64,000 nt of DNA from Roseomonas nitratireducens (GTDB taxonomy: Bacteria > Pseudomonadota > Alphaproteobacteria > Acetobacterales > Acetobacteraceae). How positions within the stretch are numbered: the stretch's first letter is position 1; each line of letters begins with the position of its first letter. The translations under genes and the position numbers were made by a program. The stretch covers positions 40,680 through 104,679 of the forward strand of contig NZ_JAGIYZ010000019.1 in assembly GCF_017813355.1 (NCBI RefSeq), read 5' to 3'. Below are positions 9,188-19,297 of the stretch, in pieces. Below the pieces are notes generated by a model. The model was not told the origin of the DNA, did not search any database, and saw only the letters and a program-made list of their open reading frames with translations.

Positions 9188-10095
9188 TCGCGGTTGCCCC
9201 CCAGCACCGTGCCGCTCATCTGCTCCGACAGCTTCGCGACCGCGGTGTGGTCCGCGCCCGGCCCGAGCATCGCCGCGGCCGAGGCCCACATCTCCCGGCA
9301 CAGGGCCGCGAAGGGCGTCGGCGTCGTCGTCTCGCGGCCCACTTCCAGCGCGATGGACAGGTCCTTGACCATCAGGTCGAGGCCGAAGCCCGCGTCGAAG
9401 CGGCGCGACAGCACGTATTCCTTGAATTTTTTCTGCGTCGAGTTGTTCATCCCGGTGCTGGCGTTGAGAACATCCACCATCTTCGCCGGGTCGAGGCCGA
9501 AGCGCTGGCCGATCAGCAGCGCCTCGATGCCGATCAGGTAGCCGCCGGCGCTGACGAGGTTGTTCAGCGCCTTCATCGCCTGCCCCGCGCCGATCGGCCC
9601 GCAGCGATGGATCGAGGTGCCCATGGCCTTCAGCACGGGCTCGGCGCGGTCGATCTCCGCCTCCTCCCCGCCCGCCATCAGCGCGAGCTGGCCCGTCCTG
9701 GCACGCGGCACGCCGCCCGAGACGGGGCAGTCGATCATCGCCACGCCATGGCCGGCGAGCATGCACGCGATCTCCCGCGTCCGGCCGGGCTGGCCGGACG
9801 TCATGTCGACCACGAGCGTGCCCTTCGCGAGCGAGGGCAGCATCGCCTCCACCGCCTCGGCCACCTGCTTGCTGGTCGGCACGATGACGACGACGCAGTC
9901 TGCGCCGGCCGCGGCCTCGGCCGGCGTGGCGGCGGCCTTCGCGCCGGTCTCGGCGGCGAAGGAATCGGCGCGGCCGGGCACGGCGTCGCAGACCGTGACC
10001 TCGAAGCCGGCCTTCACCAGGTTGGCCGCCATCGGCCAGCCCATGTTGCCGATGCCGGCGAAGGCGATGCGCTTGATGGCGGCCATGTCGGTCAC
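9184..10095 (-). CDS. NAD(P)-dependent 3-hydroxyisobutyrate dehydrogenase family oxidoreductase
   Basis: A beta-hydroxyacid dehydrogenase of 303 aa. The Rossmann motif GIGNMGWPMAANLVKAG lies at residues about 15-31. The substrate-binding signature DCPVSGGVPRARTGQLAL follows near 125. The catalytic lysine is in GAGQAMKALNNLVSAGG near 174. The family includes 3-hydroxyisobutyrate, tartronate semialdehyde and glyoxylate reductases, and the true substrate is not visible. It overlaps the CMD-like gene upstream by 4 nt and the lactonase-like gene downstream by 4 nt, so the three act together, perhaps in degradation of a small organic acid. Confidence 0.85.
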   Translation of the reverse strand: MTDMAAIKRIAFAGIGNMGWPMAANLVKAGFEVTVCDAVPGRADSFAAETGAKAAATPAEAAAGADCVVVIVPTSKQVAEAVEAMLPSLAKGTLVVDMTSGQPGRTREIACMLAGHGVAMIDCPVSGGVPRARTGQLALMAGGEEAEIDRAEPVLKAMGTSIHRCGPIGAGQAMKALNNLVSAGGYLIGIEALLIGQRFGLDPAKMVDVLNASTGMNNSTQKKFKEYVLSRRFDAGFGLDLMVKDLSIALEVGRETTTPTPFAALCREMWASAAAMLGPGADHTAVAKLSEQMSGTVLGGNRE

Positions 10096-10490
10096 TTCTT
10101 CCCCGGCAGCGCGCCTTCGGCGATCAGCACCTCATGCGCCGCCTTGAAGGCGTCGAGGCCGGCGGGGATGCCGCAATAGGCGGTCGCGTGCAGCAGCGTC
10201 GCCTTGATCTCGTCCACCGTGATGCCGTTGTTGAGCGCGCCCTTCACATGCAGCTTCACCTCCGGGATCTTGCCCAGCGCGGTCAGCATGGCGAGGTTGA
10301 GCAGCGAGCGCGTCTTGCGGTCCAGCGTCGGGTCGCCCCAGGCCCAGCCCCAGGCCCAGGCGGTCGTCGCGCGCTGGAAGGACATCATGAACTCGTCGGC
10401 CTTGGCCATGGACGAATCCACGTATTCCGGGCCCAGCACCGCGCGCCGGATCGGCAGGCCCTTGTCGAACAGCGCCTGATCGTCGGACAT
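10092..10490 (-). CDS. Carboxymuconolactone decarboxylase family protein
   Basis: A 132-aa all-helical CMD/AhpD-fold protein. The signature region is KTRSLLNLAMLTALGK followed by ELKLH-like EVKLHVKGALNNGIT and ATAYCGIPAGLDAF (the usual E..H..CGxP block). Only one cysteine is present at the AhpD CxxC position, so peroxidase-type chemistry is unlikely. A decarboxylase or lactone-processing role is more in keeping. An unusual Trp-rich stretch (TTAWAWGWAWGD) precedes the core. It is the first gene of the operon with the dehydrogenase and lactonase-like genes. It is divergent from the dehalogenase-like gene 74 bp away. Confidence 0.85.
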   Translation of the reverse strand: MSDDQALFDKGLPIRRAVLGPEYVDSSMAKADEFMMSFQRATTAWAWGWAWGDPTLDRKTRSLLNLAMLTALGKIPEVKLHVKGALNNGITVDEIKATLLHATAYCGIPAGLDAFKAAHEVLIAEGALPGKK

Positions 10491-10564
10491 AGAACGTCAC
10501 TCCCTCGGGATGATTGCGTGCGCAGGCTTGCGCGGTCCCGCCGGGCGGTCAACGGGAGGCCAGG

Positions 10565-11449
10565 ATGTTCTTCGGCGGTTTCACGCTCCAGTTCCAGGAA
10601 GCCAACGGCAGGCGCTTCCGACTCCGCCGCGGCGGCGAAGGCCCGCCGCTGCTGCTGCTGCACGGCAACCCGCAGACGCACGCCATGTGGCACCGCGTCG
10701 CCCCGGTGCTGGCGCAGCGCTACGACGTGGTCTGCCCCGACCTCACCGGCTACGGCCTGTCGGACAAGCCGGCCGTGAGCGAGGACCACGCGCCCTACGC
10801 CAAGCGCGCCATGGCGGCGGACATGATCGCGCTGATGCGCGCGCTCGGGCACGAACGCTTCCAGGTGGTCTCGCACGATCGCGGCGCGCGCGTCGCGCAT
10901 CGCATGGCGCTCGACCATCCGGCGGCGGTGGAACGCCTCGTCACCATGGACATCATCCCGACGCTCGAGCATTTCGAGCGCGCCGACATGGCCTTCGGCA
11001 TGGGCTACTGGCACTGGTTCTTCCTGGCGCAGCGGCACCCCGGGCCGGAGGCGATGATCCGCGCCGACATCGTGCCCTGGTTCGACTTCCACACCTCGCG
11101 CGAACCGAAGCCCGCCGATTTCTTCGCGCCGGAGGCGCGCGCCGACTACCTCGCGGCGCTGCACGCGCCCGGCACGATCGAGGCGATCTGCGAGGATTAC
11201 CGCGCCGCGGCGACGATCGACCTCGACCACGACCGCGCCTCGCGCGAGGAAGGCCGCAAGGTCGCCTGCCCGATGCTGGCGCTGTGGGGCGCGAAGGGCA
11301 GCCTGCCGAAATGGTACGACCCGGCCTCGATTTGGCGCGGCTACGCCGCCGGGCCGCTCGCGACCGGCGCCGTCGGGTCGGGCCACTATCTGGCCGAGGA
11401 AGCGCCGGAGGAAGTGCTGGCGCGGCTCGAGGGCTTCCTCAGCCGGTAG
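10565..11449 (+). CDS. Alpha/beta hydrolase, haloacetate (fluoroacetate) dehalogenase-like
   Basis: A 294-aa alpha/beta-hydrolase. The start at 10565 is chosen because GGGAGG lies just upstream and homologues begin there. Motifs: oxyanion region LLLHGNPQTHAMWHRVAP, an aspartate nucleophile in VSHDRGARVAHRMALDHP, and the general base His in GSGHYLAEEAPEEV. YWHWFFLAQRHPGPE supplies the His-Trp halide-binding pair seen in fluoroacetate dehalogenases. These support cleavage of a carbon-halogen bond in a haloacid, though epoxide hydrolase-type relatives share much of this. It lies divergent to the CMD/dehydrogenase/lactonase operon, perhaps part of the same catabolic unit. Confidence 0.82.
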   Translation: MFFGGFTLQFQEANGRRFRLRRGGEGPPLLLLHGNPQTHAMWHRVAPVLAQRYDVVCPDLTGYGLSDKPAVSEDHAPYAKRAMAADMIALMRALGHERFQVVSHDRGARVAHRMALDHPAAVERLVTMDIIPTLEHFERADMAFGMGYWHWFFLAQRHPGPEAMIRADIVPWFDFHTSREPKPADFFAPEARADYLAALHAPGTIEAICEDYRAAATIDLDHDRASREEGRKVACPMLALWGAKGSLPKWYDPASIWRGYAAGPLATGAVGSGHYLAEEAPEEVLARLEGFLSR

Positions 11450-11855
11450 CCTCCTCCTCCCCGCGCAGGAGGATGTCGAGCCGGTTCACGCCGCGCGCGT
11501 CGCGCGCATAGGCGACCTGGGCGGCCGTGCCGTGCAGCAGCGGCAGGCCGAGCCCGCCGATGCGCGGTTCCGCCCCCGGCGGCGGCGCCGCGCGCGCCGC
11601 GGTCGGGTCGAAGGGCGGGCCGGCATCCTCGAAGACCAGGCGCGCGCGGCCATCCTCGACCGCGACGGTCAGCCGCACCTCCGGCGCGCCGCCATGGCGC
11701 AGGGCGTTCAGCGCGATCTCCTCGATCAGCAACCCCGCCCGCGCCTGGCCACGCGGGCCCGCCCCCGCATCGGCCAGCGCCGCCACGGCGTCCGCCTGCA
11801 CGCGCGCCAGCGCCGCCGCGTCGCCGCGGATGACGAAGGCGCGCGGCGCGCTCAT
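11439..11855 (-). CDS. RsbW-like anti-sigma factor / serine kinase (GHKL ATPase)
   Basis: A 138-aa single-domain HATPase_c protein of the anti-sigma kinase group. Visible boxes: N-box EEIALNALRHGG (residues about 46-57), G1 box FEDAGPPFDP, and G2-like GLGLPLLHG. Such kinases phosphorylate a STAS antagonist and release or sequester a partner. The upstream genes encode precisely a STAS protein (4-nt overlap) and a PP2C phosphatase, giving a complete partner-switching set. No sigma factor gene is adjacent. It ends 11 bp inside the 3' end of the convergent dehalogenase-like gene. Confidence 0.85.
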   Translation of the reverse strand: MSAPRAFVIRGDAAALARVQADAVAALADAGAGPRGQARAGLLIEEIALNALRHGGAPEVRLTVAVEDGRARLVFEDAGPPFDPTAARAAPPPGAEPRIGGLGLPLLHGTAAQVAYARDARGVNRLDILLRGEEEATG

Positions 11856-12193
11856 GCGCCGATGGCGGCCAGGGCCGCCGCCTCATCGGCCGCGATCGGC
11901 AGGATCGCGTCCAGGGCGACGGTGTCGAACACCTCCTGCACCTGGGGCTGGGCGCCGAACACGGCGAGCCGCAGCCCGCGCCGCCCGGCCGCGCGGGCCG
12001 AGGCGGTGATGAGCCGGATGCCGAGCGAGCCGACGAAGGCGACCTCGGTCAGGTCGAACAGCAGGTGGCGCTGTTCCCGCGCCAGGGCGGCGGCGAGCGC
12101 TTCCTCGATCCGTTCCGCCCCGGCCGCGTCGAGCCGCCCGCGGAAGGCGATGCGGGCCGCGCGTGGCCCCGCGGCGGCGATGCTGAACTCCAT
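11852..12193 (-). CDS. STAS-domain anti-sigma factor antagonist
   Basis: A 113-aa STAS protein of the SpoIIAA/RsbV type. After the beta strand RIAFRGRLDAAGAERIEEAL comes the phospho-site region FDLTEVAFVGSLGIRLITAS. The serine in VGSLGIR corresponds to the residue phosphorylated by RsbW-like kinases. Start is the ATG at 12193. It is coupled to the downstream kinase by an ATGA overlap and follows the phosphatase gene by 44 bp. Inferred role: the phosphorylation-controlled switch partner in this three-gene module. Confidence 0.86.
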   Translation of the reverse strand: MEFSIAAAGPRAARIAFRGRLDAAGAERIEEALAAALAREQRHLLFDLTEVAFVGSLGIRLITASARAAGRRGLRLAVFGAQPQVQEVFDTVALDAILPIAADEAAALAAIGA

Positions 12194-12237
12194 GCGGTCC
12201 TCCGGTGCGGTCCCCCGCGCGCCATCTGCCCCGCGGA

Positions 12238-13377
12238 TCAGGCGAAGTCGAGGCAGAGGATCGCGATGTCGTCCTCCGGCGGGCCGGGGCGGGCGCCGGC
12301 GCGCGCGGCGCGCAGCAGCCGCTCGGCCTCCGGCAGGCCGGGTTCGGCCTGCGCCGCGATGGCGGGGATGAAGTCCTGGATGCCGCGCTGGGCGCCGTCC
12401 GCGCCGCGCGTCTCGAAGGCGCCGTCGCTGAACAGCACGAGCCGCGAACCGGCCGGCAGCGCGGCCTCGGCCGTGCGGAAGGCGAAGTCGGGCGCCAGCC
12501 CCACCCCCGGGTTGCGCACGGCGAGCGGCGCCGGCGCCGCCCCCGGCGCGAGCAGGAAGGCCGGATGCTGGCCGGCGCAGGCGAAGGCGAGCCGCCGTTC
12601 CGCCACATCCGCCACGCCGTACCAGATGGTGAAGAACAGCCCGCCCTGCCGTTCCGCCTGGAAGCGCGCGTTCAACTGCGACAGCAGCGCGCCGGGGCTG
12701 GCGAAGTCCATCCCCGGCTGGCTGTGCTCGCGCAGCAGGTTCATCACCGAGGCAGCGAGAAGCGCCGAGCCGGCGCCGTGGCCCGAGACGTCGAGCAGCC
12801 AGACCGCGAAGCGCCGCGCATCCAGCCAGCCATAGCCGAAGCCGTCGCCGCCCACCTCGGCCGAGGGCACGAAGCGCCAGTCCGCGCGCACCGGGCCCTG
12901 CGCGACGGGTGCGGGCAGCAGCGCCGCGATGTAGCGGCGCGCGCGCTCCATCTCCCGCCGCGCCTCTTCCTCCCGCGCGAGGTCCGAGGCGCGGCCGGTG
13001 CGGTAGACCAGCACGAAGGGCCCGAGGCCGATCCGCGCGCCATGGGCGAGCCGCGCCGGCCCTTCCGCGCGGATGCCGTCCACCAGCGTGCCGTTGGTCG
13101 AGCCGAGATCCGTCGCCACCGCCACGCCGCCATCGAGCGCGACGACGCAATGGGTGCGCGACACGTCGCCCGAGGGCAGCGACAGCCCGTTCTGCGGCGA
13201 GCGCCCGATCGACAGCGGCGCCGCGCCGAGCACGATGCGCCGCCCGGCCACGCCTTCCGCCGCCTCCAGGTCGAGCACGTGCAGCACCGGGTCCGCCACG
13301 GTCACGGCGGGCGCGGGGCGGCGGAGCAGCGTGCGCTCCTCCTCCGGCCCGTGGCGCTCCGTGGCGTCGCCTGTCAC
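12238..13377 (-). CDS. FHA-domain SpoIIE-type serine phosphatase
   Basis: A 379-aa protein starting at GTG 13377, which overlaps the stop of the DinB-like gene. An N-terminal FHA domain (about residues 45-115) shows GRSPQNGLSLPSGDVSRTHC and DLGSTNGTLVDG. A short coiled linker (EEARREMERARRYIAALLP) follows. The PP2C/SpoIIE domain has VGGDGFGYGW, LLDVSGHGAGSALLAAS, FSDGAFETRGADG and a terminal EDDIAIL, containing the metal-binding aspartates. FHA domains bind phosphothreonine, so the phosphatase is probably controlled by a Ser/Thr kinase. It probably dephosphorylates the STAS protein encoded just downstream. Confidence 0.88.
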   Translation of the reverse strand: MTGDATERHGPEEERTLLRRPAPAVTVADPVLHVLDLEAAEGVAGRRIVLGAAPLSIGRSPQNGLSLPSGDVSRTHCVVALDGGVAVATDLGSTNGTLVDGIRAEGPARLAHGARIGLGPFVLVYRTGRASDLAREEEARREMERARRYIAALLPAPVAQGPVRADWRFVPSAEVGGDGFGYGWLDARRFAVWLLDVSGHGAGSALLAASVMNLLREHSQPGMDFASPGALLSQLNARFQAERQGGLFFTIWYGVADVAERRLAFACAGQHPAFLLAPGAAPAPLAVRNPGVGLAPDFAFRTAEAALPAGSRLVLFSDGAFETRGADGAQRGIQDFIPAIAAQAEPGLPEAERLLRAARAGARPGPPEDDIAILCLDFA

Positions 13378-13901
13378 GGCACCAGGCCCAGCGCGGCGAG
13401 GTCCAGCACCCAGGGCAGGTCCGTGTCGCCGGTCGCGGCCCCCGCGCGCGTGACCAGCGCATGGGCCTGGCCGCGATGATGCGTCTGGTGGTTGAAGAAA
13501 TGCGTCGCGGCGATCCAGCGCGGCATGCCGACCTCGCGCTGCACGATGGCGGAGAACCAGCGCATCTCGGCGGCGAGGTCGGCCGCCGTCAGCCGGCTCG
13601 CCCAGGCGATGATGCGCGCATCCGCGATGACGCGGCGGCCGCGCAGCTCGTTCCATTCCTCGACCAGGCGCGGGCTGTCCTTCATGCCGACGCCCGGCGG
13701 CGTCCAGCCGTCGAAGCGGCTCATCCAGAGCGTGTCGCCCCAGAGCAGGTGGCTGAGCGTGCCGTGGATCGAGCCCCAGAAGGCGCCGCCATCGGCGCGG
13801 CGGACGGAATCCTCGAGCGTGGTCGCGGCCGCGTAGAGGCGCTGGTTCATCTCGGCATTGTAGACCGCCATCATGCGGCACCAATCGGGCGTCATGCGCA
13901 A
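13374..13901 (-). CDS. DinB family protein
   Basis: A 175-aa four-helix-bundle protein of the DinB/YfiT group, putative metal-dependent hydrolases or thiol transferases. The conserved histidines are visible in IHGTLSHLLWGD (near residue 47) and HFFNHQTHHRGQAHALV (near 137). It could equally start at the second Met (13895). It overlaps the GTG start of the FHA-phosphatase gene by 4 nt, so it is co-expressed with the partner-switching module, but a functional link is not evident. Confidence 0.8.
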   Translation of the reverse strand: MRMTPDWCRMMAVYNAEMNQRLYAAATTLEDSVRRADGGAFWGSIHGTLSHLLWGDTLWMSRFDGWTPPGVGMKDSPRLVEEWNELRGRRVIADARIIAWASRLTAADLAAEMRWFSAIVQREVGMPRWIAATHFFNHQTHHRGQAHALVTRAGAATGDTDLPWVLDLAALGLVP

Positions 13902-14017
13902 CGTGTCTTTCCCAGCGCGCCGTCGGCGGAACCCGGCGATGCGGCATTTGTTTTGCCGATAGCCTTAGCGCATCCCGCACGAATTTCCATCGCGCGCGCG
14001 CGCGCCTCGTCCAGGAC

Positions 14018-15016
14018 CTAGACGGGCTTCCAGAAGAAGACGGTCGCCGCGGCGTGTCCGGCGGCGTCGATCTCGAAGCCGGGGATGCGGCCGAGTTCGG
14101 ACCAGCCCTCGGCGACATACAGCGCCGCGGCCGCGCTGCCCGCGCGCGTGTCGAGCGCGAGGATCCGCCGCCCATGCGCCCGCGCGGCCTGTTCCGCCCG
14201 CCGCATCAGGGCACGGCCGATCCCCGCGCGCCGCAGGGCCGGATCGACCAGCAGCTTCTGCACCGCGGCGACATGCGGCTGGTTTTCCGCCGTCGCGAGG
14301 TCGAGCGTCACCGTCCCCGCGAGCCGCCCGTCATGCCAGGCCGCGAGCAGCACGCGGGTGCCCGCGGCCACCGCAGTCGCGGCCTGCTTCCAGAAGGCGC
14401 GGGCGCGTTCGGGCGCGAGCGGCGGGAGGTATTCGAGCGAGGCCCCTTCCGCCACGCAGGCGACGAGAAGGTCCGACAGCACGCGTTCCGCGCTCGCCGC
14501 CGCGGCGGCGTCCAGCGCTTCCACCACCAGCCCGCGCAGCGGCTTGGCGTAGCGGAATTCCAGCGAGTGGGAGAGATCGTCGAGGATGCGGATCGATCCG
14601 TGCCGGACATAGCCGCGCTTCTCGTAGAAGCGATGCGCGCGGGTGAAGCGCGTATCGGTCCAGAGCACCAGGCGCTCGGCGCCGGCCGCGCGCGCATGGG
14701 CCTCCGCCGTGTCGAGCAGCGCGGCGGCGAGCCCCGCGCCGCGCGTCGCGGCATCGACATACATGCGGCAGATCTCCCAGGCCGCGTCCTCCCGCATCGG
14801 GCGCGTGCCGACCATGCCGACGACGCGCCCCTGCTCCTCCGCGACCCAGAGCGCCCCGCCCTGGTCGCGGAAATAGGTCGCCAGCGCGCGCAGTTCCGGC
14901 ACCTCCCCATCCAGGTCGAGGACGCAGCCGGGATATTCCGCCCAGCAGGCGCCGATCAGCGCGATGAAGCCCTCGGCGTCGGAATCGCGGCCCTCGCGGA
15001 GCATGGGCCTAGTCAT
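14018..15016 (-). CDS. Tandem GNAT-domain acetyltransferase
   Basis: A 332-aa protein made of two GNAT domains. The first (about 1-160) has the acetyl-CoA loop DAATRGAGLAAALLDTAEAHA followed by FYEKRGY. The second (about 175-332) has VDPALRRAGIGRALMRRAEQA followed by LYVAEGW. Both carry the Q/RxxGxG/A pyrophosphate-binding pattern, so both may bind acetyl-CoA. The acceptor is unknown. It is monocistronic, separated from DinB by about 116 bp and from the aminotransferase gene by 54 bp. Confidence 0.8.
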   Translation of the reverse strand: MTRPMLREGRDSDAEGFIALIGACWAEYPGCVLDLDGEVPELRALATYFRDQGGALWVAEEQGRVVGMVGTRPMREDAAWEICRMYVDAATRGAGLAAALLDTAEAHARAAGAERLVLWTDTRFTRAHRFYEKRGYVRHGSIRILDDLSHSLEFRYAKPLRGLVVEALDAAAAASAERVLSDLLVACVAEGASLEYLPPLAPERARAFWKQAATAVAAGTRVLLAAWHDGRLAGTVTLDLATAENQPHVAAVQKLLVDPALRRAGIGRALMRRAEQAARAHGRRILALDTRAGSAAAALYVAEGWSELGRIPGFEIDAAGHAAATVFFWKPV

Positions 15017-15070
15017 CCGAGCCGGGCCCGCGACGCCCGGCGCGACGACGGCCGCGCCAGCCGGATGGGA

Positions 15071-16273
15071 TCATGACAGTTCCCGGCAGAACTCCTGGAT
15101 GCGCGTGCACGCCTCCCGCAGGCTGTCGGTGTCCGTCGCGTAGGAGATGCGCAGGTAGGGCGACATGCCATAGGCCGCGCCCTGCACGGCGGCGACGTAC
15201 TTCTCCTCGAGCAGCGCGAGGGCGAAGTCGGTGTCGGTCTCGATCCGGCGCCCGCCCTTCGTCGTCTTGCCCAGGCAGCCGGCGATGTTGGGGAAGACGT
15301 AGAAGGCGCCCTCGGGCTTGTGGCAGGCGATGCCGGGCGCCTGGTTCAGCATGTCCACCACCATGTCGCGGCGGCGGCGGTATTCCTCGGCGCGCTCGCG
15401 CACCAGGTCCTGCGGCCCGTCGAGCGCCGCGGCCGCGGCCGCCTGGCCGATGGTGGACACGCCCGACGTCGCCTGGCCCTGCATGTTGACCATCGCCTTG
15501 ATCAGCGCCTTGGGCCCGCCGCAGAAGCCGATGCGCCAGCCGGTCATGGCGTAGGTCTTGGACGCGCCGTTGACCGTCAGCGTGCGGTCCTTCAGCGCGG
15601 GCTCCACCTCGGCGATCGTGCAGAACTCGAAGCCGTCGTAGACGAGGTGCTCGTACATGTCGTCGGTCATGACCCAGACATGCGGGTGGCGCTTCAGCAC
15701 GTCGGCCAGCGCCTGCATCTCCTCCCGCGAGCAGGCCGCGCCCGTCGGGTTGTTCGGGAAGTTCAGCATCACCCACTTGGTCTTGGGCGTGATGGCCGCT
15801 TCCAGGTCCTCGGGGCGCAGCTTGAAGCCGTTGTTCTGCGGGCAGCTGACGAGAACGGGCTTGCCGCCGGCGACCTTCGCCATGTCGGCGTAGGAGATCC
15901 AGTAGGGCGCGGGGACCACCACCTCGTCGCCCGGGTCGAGCGTGGCCATGAAGGCGTTGAAGATGCACTGCTTGCCGCCATTGGCGACCATGATCTCGTC
16001 CAGCGCGTAGTCGATGTTGTTGTCGCGCTTGAACTTGCGCTGGATCGCTTCCTTCAGCGCCTTCGTGCCGTCCTGCGGCGGGTACTTGGTGTCGCCCGAC
16101 AGCGCCGCCTTGTGCGCGGCCTCGATGGCATGCGCAGGCGTGGCGAAGTCGGGTTCCCCGGCGGCGAGGCTGATGACCTTGATGCCCTTCGCCGCGAGTT
16201 CGCGCCCCTTCATCGTCATCACGACGGAGGCGGAGATCGAGACTTCCGAAACGCGGGCGGACAAAGCGGGCAT
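15071..16273 (-). CDS. Aspartate aminotransferase-type PLP enzyme (copy 1)
   Basis: Class I aminotransferase of 400 aa, beginning MPALSARVSEVSISASVVMT at the ATG at 16273; earlier in-frame starts lack homologous sequence. PLP-site features: NFPNNPTGAACSREEM, the Schiff-base lysine in [19 protein letters not shown], and the substrate arginine in YLRISYATD. The subfamily (I-gamma, bacterial AspC/AatA) transfers amino groups between aspartate and 2-oxoglutarate, and some members also act on prephenate. A second enzyme of equal length lies 553 bp upstream, separated by a GNAT gene. Confidence 0.9.
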   Translation of the reverse strand: MPALSARVSEVSISASVVMTMKGRELAAKGIKVISLAAGEPDFATPAHAIEAAHKAALSGDTKYPPQDGTKALKEAIQRKFKRDNNIDYALDEIMVANGGKQCIFNAFMATLDPGDEVVVPAPYWISYADMAKVAGGKPVLVSCPQNNGFKLRPEDLEAAITPKTKWVMLNFPNNPTGAACSREEMQALADVLKRHPHVWVMTDDMYEHLVYDGFEFCTIAEVEPALKDRTLTVNGASKTYAMTGWRIGFCGGPKALIKAMVNMQGQATSGVSTIGQAAAAAALDGPQDLVRERAEEYRRRRDMVVDMLNQAPGIACHKPEGAFYVFPNIAGCLGKTTKGGRRIETDTDFALALLEEKYVAAVQGAAYGMSPYLRISYATDTDSLREACTRIQEFCRELS

Positions 16274-16391
16274 GGGTGGCACCTTCGGTTGGGTCGCGCG
16301 CGGGGCGCGCTGCGACCCTACGCAAAACCGACGGGCGGGCAAGGCGGGTCAGGCATGCGCCGGACGGGGCGCTGGCCCGCCGCCGGCACGG

Positions 16392-18064
<1,673 letters not shown>

Positions 18065-18095
18065 CTAATCCCCCCTCCCCCCGCCAGCAACCCGG

Positions 18096-18458
18096 CTACC
18101 AGAGCCTGAGCGGCCGCAGCCCCTGGTAGGTGAAGCCTTCCTCCGCCAGGCAGGCGGCGCGGACGGCCCGGCGGCGGCCGGTGTTCATGTCCACCCAATC
18201 GTAGCGCGGCGGGTTGTAGCGGCCGGGGTGATAGACGCATTCCGTCTGGCCGTGCCGCGTCCGGCACTCCCGGCGGGAGGCTTCCCAATAGCCGGCCGAC
18301 ACCTGCGTCCAGACCAGGGCGGGCGGGATTTCCCGCGCGGCGATCCCGGTGCAGCGGGCCTGGGCGGCTTCCGACTCCGCCTCGGTCGCGCCGGGCCGTT
18401 CCCAGCGCTCGGCGCAGGCGGGCAGCAGGAAAAGAAGGAGGAGGAGAACCTTCCGCAT
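18096..18458 (-). CDS. Small lipoprotein, unknown function
   Basis: A 120-aa product (126 aa if the ATG at 18476 is used). It begins MRKVLLLLLFLLPACAERW, a lipoprotein signal peptide with lipobox LLPAC, so it is expected to be lipidated on the Cys and anchored in the periplasm or outer membrane. The mature part has several cysteines (ARCTGIA, RECRTRHGQTECVYHPG, RAACLAEEGF) that could form disulfides. No family is recognised. It lies 24 bp from the end of the pot-like permease gene. Confidence 0.72.
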   Translation of the reverse strand: MRKVLLLLLFLLPACAERWERPGATEAESEAAQARCTGIAAREIPPALVWTQVSAGYWEASRRECRTRHGQTECVYHPGRYNPPRYDWVDMNTGRRRAVRAACLAEEGFTYQGLRPLRLW

Positions 18459-18502
18459 CCAGGCATACTGCCGCATCCGCGCGGCGAAAGGGTGGCGATC
18501 CG

Positions 18503-19297
18503 TCAGCCGCGGCGCGGGCGCAGCAGCAGCACGACCAGCCCCAGCATGGCGCCGACGCCGAGCACCACCACGGCGCCAAGCGCGTTCACCTCCGGCGTCA
18601 GCCCCAGCCGCAGCATGGAGAACAGCGCGATGGGCAGCGTCGTGCCCGCCGGCCCCGAAACGAAGGAGGCGATGACGACGTCGTCCAGCGACAGGGTGAA
18701 GGCGAGCAGCCAGCCCGCCGCCAGGGCTGGTGCGACCAGCGGCAGCGTCACAGTGCGGAAGGCGATGAAGGGGGTGGCGCCGAGGTCCATCGCCGCTTCC
18801 TCCAGGCTGCGGTCGGCCTCGGCCAGCCGGGCCTGCACCACCACCGCGACGAAGGCCGCACCCAGCGTCGCATGGGCCAGCAGCACCGTCGTGGCCCCCC
18901 GCCCCGCGGGCCAGCCGATGGCGGCTTCCAGCGCGACGAACAGCAGCAGCAGCGACAGGCCCGTCACCACTTCCGGCAGGACCAGCGGCGCGCCGATCAG
19001 CGCGCCGAACAGCGCCCGGCCACGGAAGGGCCCGAAGCGCGCCAGCGCCCAGCCCGCCACGCCGCCGAGCAGGACCGCAAGGCTCGCCGCCCCCGCCGCG
19101 ATGCGCAGGGACAGCAGCGCCGCCTCCACCAGCCTTTCATTGGCGGCCAGCGCGGCGAACCAGCGCAGGGAGAACCCGCCCCATTGGTAGGGGATGCGGT
19201 CCGCGCTGAAGGCATAGGCGACCAGCAGCAGGATGGGCGCCCAGAGGAAGGCGAAGCCCAGGCCCATCGCCCAGCGGATCGCCCGCCCACGCCGCAT
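18503..19297 (-). CDS. Polyamine-type ABC transporter permease (PotC/PotI-like)
   Basis: A 264-aa inner-membrane permease with about six hydrophobic segments. It contains the EAA cytoplasmic loop EEAAMDLGATPFIAFRTVTLPLV that contacts the ATPase, and the FTLSLDDVVIASFVSGP signature typical of PotC/PotI. Start is the ATG at 19297, which shares a base with the stop of the other permease gene (TGATG). It is the last gene of the binding protein-ATPase-permease-permease operon. Confidence 0.9.
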   Translation of the reverse strand: MRRGRAIRWAMGLGFAFLWAPILLLVAYAFSADRIPYQWGGFSLRWFAALAANERLVEAALLSLRIAAGAASLAVLLGGVAGWALARFGPFRGRALFGALIGAPLVLPEVVTGLSLLLLFVALEAAIGWPAGRGATTVLLAHATLGAAFVAVVVQARLAEADRSLEEAAMDLGATPFIAFRTVTLPLVAPALAAGWLLAFTLSLDDVVIASFVSGPAGTTLPIALFSMLRLGLTPEVNALGAVVVLGVGAMLGLVVLLLRPRRG

